A stretch of 64,000 bases of DNA from NCBI RefSeq assembly GCF_038433205.1, contig NZ_JBCDNA010000001.1:1116001-1180000 (forward strand), given 5' to 3'. Made by a program: the position numbers and the translations under genes. The notes beneath the pieces are model-generated. The model saw nothing but the letters and a program-made list of their open reading frames with translations. It made no database searches and had not been told where the DNA came from. Below, piece by piece: positions 33,341-41,045 of this stretch; within the stretch, counting starts at the first letter, position 1, and each line of letters starts with the position of its first letter. This DNA comes from Lutimonas vermicola. GTDB lineage: Bacteria > Bacteroidota > Bacteroidia > Flavobacteriales > Flavobacteriaceae.

Positions 33341-34936
33341 TTAACTTGCTTTGCGTTTGTCGTTGAAAAATTTGAAAAAACTTTCCGGATTCACAACGAC
33401 ACCCCTTTCGGAAATCAATTTAATAGAAATATTTCTTTCCTCCGCTTTATGGATAAAATCATCCAGGATCTCAATGATATCATTGTCCAGATATTTGGTG
33501 TTGGTCACGTCGAGTTCTAAGGCTGAATCGTGCGGTAATCTATCCAATTCATTTAAAATGGCACCCTTGTTAAAGAAGGTTACCTCTTCTGCCAAGGTCA
33601 TTTTTACTTTTCCATCATCCACATCTTCACCTTCCTTGTGGAGAAAATGAGAATTCTGGTAACTCTTAAAGAGAATTACAATGATGCCAACCAAAAGGCC
33701 TAATCCAATACCCACCAATAAGTCGGTAAAAATGATTCCCACCACTGTCACAATAAATGGAACAAACTGCTTCCAACCCAATTGATACATGGATTTAAAC
33801 AAGCCCGGTTTTGCCAGTTTAAAACCTACAACCAATAAAATGGCTGCCAGAACAGACAATGGAATCATATTTAGCAAATTCGGGATCAAAATTACCGATA
33901 TCAATAAAAATAAACCATGAATGATGGCAGACATCTTGGTTCTGCCTCCAGACTGAATATTTGCTGAACTTCTTACGATTACCTGTGTGATAGGCAATCC
34001 TCCGATCAAACCCGAAATGATGTTACCGGTTCCCTGAGCAAGGAGTTCTCTATTGGTAGGGGTTACATTCTTATGCGGATCGAGCTTATCTGTCGCTTCA
34101 ACACACAACAGGGTTTCCAAACTGGCCACCAGGGCAATGGTAAAACCTACTACCCAAACCTCAGTATTGGCGATGGCCGCAAAATTAGGAAACCTAAATT
34201 GAGACAAAAATGACGAAAAGTCATCAGGTACAGGAACACTTACCAAATGTGTCGAAGAAATACTTAACGAATTGTTTGAACCCATCACGGCAAAAAATAC
34301 AATTCCGACAATTACAGCCACTAACGGGCCTTGAATTATCTGAAATATTTTGGCTTTTTTAGCCAGTACATTCTCCCAAAGCAGCAAAATAGCAAGCCCT
34401 ATGAGCCCGATCAGTGCTGAGCCGGGTTGAATAAAATCCAAAGATGTAAAGATTTCAGAAAAGGTGTTTTGCCCGTCTACCTGTAAAAAAGCAAAATCAC
34501 CCTCAGGGTCTGCATCGTAACCTACAAAATGCGGAATCTGTTTTAAGATAATGATGATCCCGATACCGGTAAGCATCCCTTTTATGACTGATGAAGGAAA
34601 ATAATAGCCGATTACACCTGCTCTTAAAAGCCCGAAGATCAGTTGAATAATTCCTCCCAAAACAACAGCTACCAAAAAATTTTCGAAACCGCCAAGTGTA
34701 CCGATTGAAGTAAACACAATGGCTGCAAGACCTGCGGCCGGGCCACTCACACCGATTTTGGAACCACTCAAGGCTCCAACGACTATTCCTCCTATGATAC
34801 CGGCTATCAAACCGGAAAAAAGTGGAGCCCCGCTTGCAAGGGCAATTCCGAGGCACAAGGGTAGGGCTACAAAAAATACGACAATACTTGCCGGAAAATC
34901 ACTTTTCAAATTGCTAAAAAATCCTGTTTTTTCCAT
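33341..34936 (-). CDS. SulP-family anion transporter with STAS domain
   Basis: 531 residues from the ATG of MEKTGFFSNLKSDFPASIVVFFVALPLCLGIALASGAP. An alternative start 11 codons upstream lacks support, because the promoter -7 box lies within 30 bases of this ATG. About 11-12 membrane helices include the SulP consensus GSKIGVSGPAAGLAAIV. A C-terminal STAS domain (about 435-525, ALELDVTNTKYLDNDIIEIL) follows. SulP proteins carry sulfate, bicarbonate or chloride, often with Na+ or H+. The adjoining carbonic anhydrase favours bicarbonate (BicA-like use); this is inference. Confidence 0.93.
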   Translation of the reverse strand: MEKTGFFSNLKSDFPASIVVFFVALPLCLGIALASGAPLFSGLIAGIIGGIVVGALSGSKIGVSGPAAGLAAIVFTSIGTLGGFENFLVAVVLGGIIQLIFGLLRAGVIGYYFPSSVIKGMLTGIGIIIILKQIPHFVGYDADPEGDFAFLQVDGQNTFSEIFTSLDFIQPGSALIGLIGLAILLLWENVLAKKAKIFQIIQGPLVAVIVGIVFFAVMGSNNSLSISSTHLVSVPVPDDFSSFLSQFRFPNFAAIANTEVWVVGFTIALVASLETLLCVEATDKLDPHKNVTPTNRELLAQGTGNIISGLIGGLPITQVIVRSSANIQSGGRTKMSAIIHGLFLLISVILIPNLLNMIPLSVLAAILLVVGFKLAKPGLFKSMYQLGWKQFVPFIVTVVGIIFTDLLVGIGLGLLVGIIVILFKSYQNSHFLHKEGEDVDDGKVKMTLAEEVTFFNKGAILNELDRLPHDSALELDVTNTKYLDNDIIEILDDFIHKAEERNISIKLISERGVVVNPESFFKFFNDKRKAS

Positions 34937-34957
34937 GTTGTTTGTGTTTTGACAGAA

Positions 34958-34991
34958 CAAATATAACAATATTATTGATTATAATAGTGTT
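34958..34991 (-). promoter_or_regulatory. SulP promoter -7 box with overlapping operator palindrome
   Basis: On the minus strand a TATATTTG box (34958-34965) fits the Bacteroidetes TAnnTTTG consensus. Directly upstream is a 27-base imperfect palindrome (34965-34991) of the form AACAnTATTAT-N5-ATAATAnTGTT. The palindrome covers the promoter spacer, where a repressor would block transcription. The divergent TetR-type regulator is the obvious candidate. Confidence 0.55.
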
Positions 34992-35026
34992 GCTATCTTT
35001 TATGTTAGTTAAAATATTAATCAATA

Positions 35027-35060
35027 TTGTAATAGTATTAGCATTAATTACTTAACTTTG
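35027..35060 (+). promoter_or_regulatory. Promoter of the TetR gene
   Basis: TAACTTTG (35053-35060) matches the Bacteroidetes -7 consensus and a TTG lies 23 bases upstream. The start would fall near 35067, about 20 bases before the ATG. A TAATA-G-TATTA palindrome (35030-35040) in the spacer may be a second regulator site. Confidence 0.5.
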
Positions 35061-35089
35061 ACTTTTAGTATCCGTTAAATCGTCTTTCA

Positions 35090-35764
35090 ATGGCCGTAAA
35101 TGTTAGCATTTCATTAAATCCCGGACTCTATATTAAAGATCCTCAGCAATCTGAATTGGGCAAACGTATCATCAAACACAGTATATTATTGATTGATGAA
35201 ATCGGTTTTGAACAGTTCAATTTTAAGAAACTGGCTGAGGAAATGAAATCAACCGAGGCATCTATTTACAGATATTTTGAGAACAAGCACCTGCTTTTGA
35301 CATATCTGGTCTCGTGGTACTGGGAATGGTTGAATTATATGATTCAGATCAAGACCTTCAACGTCGAAGATCCTAAAAAGAAACTGGAAATTATCATACA
35401 TACCTTTGTTTTGATTAGTGAAGAGAACCCTGCTATTGATTATGTCAATGAATCTTCGCTCCACAACCTGGTCATCGCCGAAAGCACAAAAGTGTATCAT
35501 ACCAAGGGCGTTGATGAAGAAAACAACAAAGGGTTTTTTCTCAACTACAAAGAGATGGTTTCATCCGTGGCTGAGGTGATTCTTGAGATCAAACCGAACT
35601 TTCCATATCCACATGCCCTGGCCAGTAATTTATTTGAAATGACAAACACTCATTTTTATTTTGCAGATCACCTTCCAAGGCTTACGGATATTGATAATAA
35701 AGCAGGACAGAAGGAAGAAGTGGAGAAAATGCTGTTGTTTTTTATCTCCAAACTTCTGGATTAA
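35090..35764 (+). CDS. TetR/AcrR-family transcriptional regulator
   Basis: 224 residues. The N-terminal helix-turn-helix is clear (IIKHSILLIDEIGFEQFNFKKLAEEMKSTEASIYRYFENKHLLLTYLVSWYW), the standard TetR recognition segment with YRYFENK. The rest is a ligand-binding helical domain with no close family resemblance. It is divergent from sulP-can, and palindromic sites lie in the shared upstream region. It probably controls that operon and itself. Confidence 0.92.
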   Translation: MAVNVSISLNPGLYIKDPQQSELGKRIIKHSILLIDEIGFEQFNFKKLAEEMKSTEASIYRYFENKHLLLTYLVSWYWEWLNYMIQIKTFNVEDPKKKLEIIIHTFVLISEENPAIDYVNESSLHNLVIAESTKVYHTKGVDEENNKGFFLNYKEMVSSVAEVILEIKPNFPYPHALASNLFEMTNTHFYFADHLPRLTDIDNKAGQKEEVEKMLLFFISKLLD

Positions 35765-36025
35765 TTTTTTTAATAGCATACCGAACAATCCAATTAAACG
35801 AGAAACTTATTTTTTAACAATCTCAACCGAACAAATTAATGTTAACTTCATTTTAGTTCTAGTGTTCAAACCTTTCCTAAAACGGCGGTGATTGAATAAA
35901 AAATGTATAAGTTCGTCTTTGAATAGAAAATGGAGATCGTAATGGTTAAAGGGGATAAAACAAATTTTAAGGGCCGTCTGCATGTATAAAATAGTATCTT
36001 TACTGTATCGTGAGCATTTTACAAT

Positions 36026-36730
36026 ATGAAACTAATTGATCCCGCATTAACATACAACAGCAGTCAGAAGATTCTGGTTGCAGTCGACTGTACCATTTTT
36101 GGTTTCGATTCAAAAAACCTCAAATTGCTTTTGTTCAGGCGGAAAGTGGAACCTCTGAAGGGACGTTGGTCCTTGATCGGTGCCTTTTTACAAAATGATC
36201 TTTCGATAATTGATGGAGCCAAAAGCATTCTTTTCGAATCCACAGGGCTCAAAGATATCTACCTGGAACAACTAAAAACATATGGTGCGGTTGACAGGGA
36301 TCCGGTTGAACGCGTGATTTCCGTTGGCTATTATTCCTTGATTAGGATAGATGATATAGATATCCTTTCAGTGGAAGATTATGATGCCAAATGGTTCAAT
36401 ATTGATGATATCCCAGAATTGATTCTTGATCACGGAACCATGGTCTCTGATGCAATAGCAGCACTGAGAATAAGAGCCAGGCACGAGCCCATCGGTTTTA
36501 ATTTATTGCCCGATTACTTCACCCTCCCACAGCTTCAGGCTTTGTATGAAAGTATTTTCCAGTCAAAAAGAGACTCCCGGAATTTCAGAAAAAAGGTACT
36601 TTCGCTCAACATGCTTGAAAAAACTGACAAGAAAGATAAAAGCCAGTCTAAAAAAGGTGCATTTTTATATAAGTTCAAGAAAAATGCGAAATTGGTCAAA
36701 GACAGACGAGACTTTTTGTTTGATTTCTAA
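36026..36730 (+). CDS. NrtR-type Nudix transcriptional regulator
   Basis: 234 residues. A Nudix-fold domain (about 17-150: ILVAVDCTIFGFDSKNLKLLLFRRKVEPLKGRWSLIGAFL) is followed by a winged helix (about 165-230: LPDYFTLPQLQALYESIFQSKRDSRNFRKKVL). The Nudix box is degenerate: in place of GxxxxxExxxxxxxREUxEE it reads GAFLQNDLSIIDGAKSILFESTG, so hydrolase activity should be lost. Such proteins repress sugar genes in Bacteroidetes (AraR-type NrtR homologs). It precedes galK and an SSS symporter in the same direction, so a galactose-related effector is likely. Confidence 0.9.
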   Translation: MKLIDPALTYNSSQKILVAVDCTIFGFDSKNLKLLLFRRKVEPLKGRWSLIGAFLQNDLSIIDGAKSILFESTGLKDIYLEQLKTYGAVDRDPVERVISVGYYSLIRIDDIDILSVEDYDAKWFNIDDIPELILDHGTMVSDAIAALRIRARHEPIGFNLLPDYFTLPQLQALYESIFQSKRDSRNFRKKVLSLNMLEKTDKKDKSQSKKGAFLYKFKKNAKLVKDRRDFLFDF

Positions 36731-36735
36731 GTATT

Positions 36736-36760
36736 ATTAAATGTATATTGTACATTTAAT
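36736..36760. promoter_or_regulatory. Operator-like palindrome before galK
   Basis: Perfect ten-base arms ATTAAATGTA / TACATTTAAT separated by TATTG. It lies just after the Nudix regulator stop and about 115 bases upstream of galK. This is the best operator candidate in the window and fits a dimeric winged-helix repressor such as the adjacent gene product. Confidence 0.75.
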
Positions 36761-36875
36761 AAATATGATTAACTTTATCACGCCTTTGCATCATATTGTC
36801 AGCATCAACTCAGCTCCGGCTAACTCATTTCTATGCTGATAGTTGAATTTTAATGGCTTCCAAATTATATCGTAT

Positions 36876-38021
36876 ATGTTAAAGAAACAAGTAGCATCTT
36901 TTTTTCAAAAAGCTTTTGGAACAAAACCGATGATGGTCTTTTCCCCGGGAAGGTTAAATATTATAGGAGAACACACAGATTATAATGAGGGTTTTGTTTT
37001 TCCGGCAGCCATTGACAAAGGTATTTTTGCCGCTTTTGGCGACAGCAAAAATGAAAAATGTGTTGTACACGCCCTTGATATGGACGAAAGCTATGAATTC
37101 GACCTGAATCATATAAGCCCGTTGGAAAACGGCGGTTGGAAAAATTATGTGCTTGGGGTTGTTCAGGGGATTCTGGATGCCGGTAAAAAAGTAAAACCAT
37201 TTTATCTGGTTTTAAGAGGGGATATTCCTGAAGGGGCCGGATTGTCATCTTCGGCGGCGTTGGAAAATGCCGTGGTTTACGGACTTAATGAAATCCAACA
37301 ATTAGGATTGACCAAAACCGAAATGATTCTGATATCCCAAAAGGCAGAACATGAGTTTGTAGGTGTCAAGTGCGGTATCATGGATCAGTTTGCCAGTATG
37401 TTTGGCCAGAAAAACAAAGCCTTGCTTCTGGATTGCAGAAGTATCAGCGCCAAAGAATTCAGCATTGACCTTCAGGATTACCAGATTCTATTGATCAATA
37501 CCAACGTAAAGCACAGCTTGGCAGACAGTGCCTATAACAACAGGCGCGAGGTTTGTGAAAAAGTTGCCGGTCTTTTGCGCATAAAAGCCTTGAGAGATGC
37601 TACTGCGGCAGAACTTTTTACAGTTTCAGATGTGCTGGATGAAGAAGAGTACCAAATGGCCCTTTATGTCATTGAAGAAAATCAACGAGTTCAGCAAGCC
37701 GGATTGGCAATGCAGGAAAATGACATCCCTGCTCTGGGCAGGTTGATTTATGCTTCTCATCATGGTTTGCAGCACCAGTATAAAGTGAGTTGTGAGGAAC
37801 TCGATTTTTTGGTTGACCTTGCCAAAGGAGTTCCTGAAATCGCAGGATCCAGAATGATGGGTGGCGGGTTCGGAGGCTGCACAATTACGATCATTAAAAA
37901 AAATGCCGTTCAAGACTTTAAAGAAAAGGCCACTTTAGCTTATCGCAATAAGTTCGAAAGGGATTGTTCGGTATATGAAGTATCATTATCAGAAGGAACC
38001 CACCTTTTAGCCCCCGGCTAA
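36876..38021 (+). CDS. galK: Galactokinase
   Basis: 381 residues from ATG 36876, chosen because the frame's earlier TTG start would add 11 residues outside the family length. It phosphorylates galactose at C1 (Leloir pathway). The galactokinase signature GRLNIIGEHTDYNEGFVFPAA is near the N-terminus (25-45). The ATP-binding GAGLSSSAALE follows, then CGIMDQFASMFG with the catalytic Asp, and GSRMMGGGFGGCTI near the C-terminus. The neighbours are a regulator upstream and a symporter downstream (55 bases). galT and galE are not in the window. Confidence 0.96.
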   Translation: MLKKQVASFFQKAFGTKPMMVFSPGRLNIIGEHTDYNEGFVFPAAIDKGIFAAFGDSKNEKCVVHALDMDESYEFDLNHISPLENGGWKNYVLGVVQGILDAGKKVKPFYLVLRGDIPEGAGLSSSAALENAVVYGLNEIQQLGLTKTEMILISQKAEHEFVGVKCGIMDQFASMFGQKNKALLLDCRSISAKEFSIDLQDYQILLINTNVKHSLADSAYNNRREVCEKVAGLLRIKALRDATAAELFTVSDVLDEEEYQMALYVIEENQRVQQAGLAMQENDIPALGRLIYASHHGLQHQYKVSCEELDFLVDLAKGVPEIAGSRMMGGGFGGCTITIIKKNAVQDFKEKATLAYRNKFERDCSVYEVSLSEGTHLLAPG

Positions 38022-38076
38022 ATCCTTTATATTCAGCAAAATTGTTTAAGTTTATTCTCAATTAGACCTTAGTATC

Positions 38077-39729
38077 ATGAACGCAAATTTTGAGCTACTC
38101 GATTATATCATTTTTATTGGCTATGCAGTACTGATCCTTGGGGTTGGTTTGTGGGTATCCAGAGACAAAAAAGGGCACGAAAAAAATGCTGAAGATTACT
38201 TTCTGGCGGGCAAGTCATTGCCCTGGTGGGCCATAGGCGCCTCTTTGATCGCGGCTAATATATCGGCTGAACAGTTTATAGGAATGTCTGGTTCGGGTTT
38301 TGCCCTTGGGCTGGCCATTGCTTCCTATGAATGGATGGCAGCGATTACCTTGATTATTGTTGGTAAATACTTTTTACCCATTTTTATTGAGAAGGGCCTG
38401 TATACCATCCCCGAATTTGTTGAACAAAGATATTCCACGAACCTAAAGACCATCTTGGCGGTTTTCTGGATCGCTTTATACGTTTTTGTAAATCTCGCTT
38501 CTGTGCTTTACCTGGGCTCTCTTGCCTTAGAAACCATCATGGGCATACCCATGATCTATGGTGTCATAGGCCTTGCCTTATTTGCCGCGGCTTATTCACT
38601 CTATGGCGGCTTATCAGCTGTGGCATGGACAGATGTGATCCAGGTTGTTTTTCTTGTACTTGGAGGATTGTTTACCACCTATCTCGCCTTAGACACGGTA
38701 TCGGGAGGAGCAGGTCAATTGGAAGGATTGAAAATCATCTATGAAGCGGCTCCCGACCGGTTTGCCATGATACTGGATAAGTCCAATCCTGAATACGACA
38801 ACCTTCCGGGAATTGGGGTGCTGGTTGGAGGCCTTTGGGTGGCCAATATATACTACTGGGGTTTCAACCAGTATATCATTCAAAGAACATTGGCGGCAAA
38901 ATCATTAAAGGAATCCCAAAAAGGTATTTTACTCGCGGCATTTTTAAAACTCATCATTCCATTAATCGTTGTGATTCCCGGAATTGCAGCTTATGTGATG
39001 GTGAATGACCCCGACATACTGGCCGGATTAGGTGAAGCCGGACTTAAAAACCTTCCTTCGGCTGAACAGGCAGATAAGGCCTATCCCTGGTTGCTTCAAT
39101 TTCTTCCTACAGGTTTAAAGGGAGTTGCTTTTGCGGCATTGGCTGCCGCTATTGTGTCATCCCTGGCCTCAATGTTGAATTCGACCTCAACGATTTTTAC
39201 CATGGATATCTACAAACAATATATCAACAAGAACGCAAGCAATAAGGCCATGGTCAACACCGGAAGAATTTCGGCTGCAGTCGCTCTGATCATAGCATGT
39301 ATTATGGCACCCTTATTAGGAGGGATAGACCAGGCTTTTCAATTTATTCAGGAATACACAGGCGTGGTGAGCCCAGGAATTTTAGCCGTATTCTTGCTGG
39401 GTCTATTCTGGAAAAAAACAACTAACAAAGCTGCTATCATTGGCGCTTTGGTCTCAATTCCAATCGCCATGTATTTTAAGGTAGCTCCTAAAGGATGGTC
39501 TGAGAGCCCTGTATTTCTTGACCTTCCCTGGATGGATCAGATGGCATACACCACAATCCTTACAGGTCTTGTCATTGTAATGATCAGCTTGTTCCAAAAC
39601 AAAGGCAAGAATGACGAGAAAGCAATTCCTATCAGTAAGGCATTATTTAAAACGAGTCCGGTTTTTAACATAGGCGCATTTGCGATCATGATTATTTTGG
39701 TAATGCTCTATGCTCTTTTATGGAACTAA
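38077..39729 (+). CDS. Sodium:solute symporter (SSS, SglT-like)
   Basis: 550 residues with about 14 membrane helices. It opens DYIIFIGYAVLILGVGLWVSRDKKGHEKNAEDYFLAGKSLPWWAIGASLIAANISAEQFIGMSGSGFALGLAIASYEWMA, a classic SSS start with the N-terminal YFLAGRS motif and the ASLIAANISAEQ segment that surrounds the sodium site in vSGLT. Later AALAAAIVSSLASMLNSTSTIFTMDIY is the second sodium-site helix. Its closeness to galK, in an operon, suggests Na+-driven galactose uptake, like vSGLT. Substrate by context. Confidence 0.93.
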   Translation: MNANFELLDYIIFIGYAVLILGVGLWVSRDKKGHEKNAEDYFLAGKSLPWWAIGASLIAANISAEQFIGMSGSGFALGLAIASYEWMAAITLIIVGKYFLPIFIEKGLYTIPEFVEQRYSTNLKTILAVFWIALYVFVNLASVLYLGSLALETIMGIPMIYGVIGLALFAAAYSLYGGLSAVAWTDVIQVVFLVLGGLFTTYLALDTVSGGAGQLEGLKIIYEAAPDRFAMILDKSNPEYDNLPGIGVLVGGLWVANIYYWGFNQYIIQRTLAAKSLKESQKGILLAAFLKLIIPLIVVIPGIAAYVMVNDPDILAGLGEAGLKNLPSAEQADKAYPWLLQFLPTGLKGVAFAALAAAIVSSLASMLNSTSTIFTMDIYKQYINKNASNKAMVNTGRISAAVALIIACIMAPLLGGIDQAFQFIQEYTGVVSPGILAVFLLGLFWKKTTNKAAIIGALVSIPIAMYFKVAPKGWSESPVFLDLPWMDQMAYTTILTGLVIVMISLFQNKGKNDEKAIPISKALFKTSPVFNIGAFAIMIILVMLYALLWN

Positions 39730-39732
39730 GTT

Positions 39733-40084
39733 TCAAGAGAAGAAAAAAAGGGCCATATAGCCTATGTCTTTCCTGATGAGTGTTTTCTCTTTAAGTACCA
39801 GGCCTTCTGCATCTTTAACCCTGCCTAACTCATCATTGATCTCAGCAGATGAAAAATAGACAAGCATGCCATCTGAAGAGGGTTTGTAAAAACTGAGATT
39901 TTGAACAAGCGATCCTCCGGCTCCCCTGGCTTGTGGATCTTTTGGGAATGGGAACCATCCCATAAGCGTGTCTCCAAATTGCTCCACACTGAGATCTTGA
40001 TCCCTAATACAGTTTCATAAACCACTGTGCTCTTTTCATATCTGAAACCGGTATTTTAAACCAGCCAACCATATTAGTTTCCAT
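39733..40084 (-). pseudogene. VOC-family protein relic with two frameshifts
   Basis: Three frames are needed. METNMVGWFKIPVSDMKRAQ is followed by FYETVLGIKISV, then EQFGDTLMGWFPFPKD, ending in LGRVKDAEGLVLKEKTLIRKDIGYMALFFFS. Together they follow a bacterial VOC/glyoxalase-like protein of about 120 residues of the VGWFEIPVxDMxRAxxFYE type. The final strand (DxEGN) is lost. It lies convergent to the symporter and is clearly non-functional as read. Confidence 0.8.
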
Positions 40085-40110
40085 GATTCTAAAAGATTAT
40101 ACGAATCTAT

Positions 40111-40208
40111 CTATTTTCGGGCCTCAGCAAAAGCCTTAAAAAGGTCGAGAGATTTCTGTGACTGTTTTTTAAAGGCAGGTTCAGGATGACTTCACTTGAA
40201 TACTTCAT
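40111..40208 (-). pseudogene. SRPBCC-family protein relic
   Basis: About 98 bases. A start MKYSSEVIL, typical of SRPBCC proteins, joins after a deletion and frameshift to PAFKKQSQKSLDLFKAFAEARK and a stop, the usual C-terminal helix of the same family (FKKQSxKxLxDFKAFAE). The central 110 or so residues are missing. It lies just upstream of the VOC relic on the same strand; SRPBCC and VOC genes are often neighbours, so this may be a decayed two-gene unit. Confidence 0.6.
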
Positions 40209-40257
40209 TGTTTTCGATATGTAATTGTCGACTAAAGTTACCAAAAAAAGGAAAACT

Positions 40258-40935
40258 CTAAATATCATGGGATCCACCTATAGGTAACAAATACAGGTTT
40301 TTACCTGCATTTTTAAAAGCCAGTTTAGCTTCATCATGATCAATGATGATATAACCGAACGTATCATAATGATATCCCATCACCTCATTACACTCAATAA
40401 AATCAGAAGCGATAACAGCGCTCTCAACTCCCATGGTAAAATTATCTCCTATAGGAAGTACTGCAAAATCTATCTTGCATTGCAGAGGGATGAGCTTCAT
40501 ATCCATGGTCAAGGCTGTATCTCCTGCTATATATACATTTCCTTCTTTCGTTTCAAGAACAAAGCCTCCGGGTTGTCCACCATAGCTTCCGTCAGGAAAT
40601 GAGCTCGTATGAATGGCATTGGTATAGGTCACTCTTCCGAAATCGAATTGCCAGCTCCCTCCGTGATTCATTGGATGCCCTTCAATTCCTTTGGCTGCAT
40701 AATGGTTTACAATCTCAAAATTCGATATAACCTTCGCCCCTGTGTTCTTTGCAATGGCATCCACATCAACGATATGGTCTTGATGTGCGTGTGTAATAAG
40801 AATATAATCTGCTTTAAGCGCATTGACATCAATGTCTTTTGCCAATTCGTTTGGGCTTATAAAAGGATCCACAACAATAGTTGTTTCACCAACTTCTATA
40901 GAAAGGGCAGCATGCCCCAAGTAAGTGATTTTCAT
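40258..40935 (-). CDS. UPF0173/UlaG-like metallo-hydrolase
   Basis: 225 residues from the ATG of MKITYLGHAALSIEVGETTIVVDPFIS; the frame is open 32 codons further but that part lacks family similarity. The metallo-beta-lactamase motif is THAHQDHIVD. Other ligand blocks are NHGGSWQF, IAGDTALTMDMKLI and MGYHYDTFGY, which define the UPF0173 metal-dependent hydrolase group. Substrates are unknown in most species. Cytoplasmic. Downstream of the TonB receptor but separated by a terminator. Confidence 0.92.
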   Translation of the reverse strand: MKITYLGHAALSIEVGETTIVVDPFISPNELAKDIDVNALKADYILITHAHQDHIVDVDAIAKNTGAKVISNFEIVNHYAAKGIEGHPMNHGGSWQFDFGRVTYTNAIHTSSFPDGSYGGQPGGFVLETKEGNVYIAGDTALTMDMKLIPLQCKIDFAVLPIGDNFTMGVESAVIASDFIECNEVMGYHYDTFGYIIIDHDEAKLAFKNAGKNLYLLPIGGSHDI

Positions 40936-40987
40936 AATAACCGGTTTAGAGACTAAATTTACTGAATTATAACCTTCAACACAATAC

Positions 40988-41027
40988 AGATAAAAAATAA
41001 AACCGCGAAACAATCTCTGCTTCGCGG
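40988..41027 (-). terminator. Terminator of the TonB receptor gene
   Basis: On the minus strand CCGCGAA / TTCGCGG forms a 7-bp GC-rich stem, followed by a T-rich run (TTTTATTTTTTA). It starts 19 bases after the stop at 41046. Confidence 0.85.
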
Positions 41028-41045
41028 CCATTCACATAAAAGTTT

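Noticed and set aside
34503..34856. Arginine-rich 117-codon minus-strand frame
   Set aside because: Lies within sulP in another frame; composition is that of a shadow frame.
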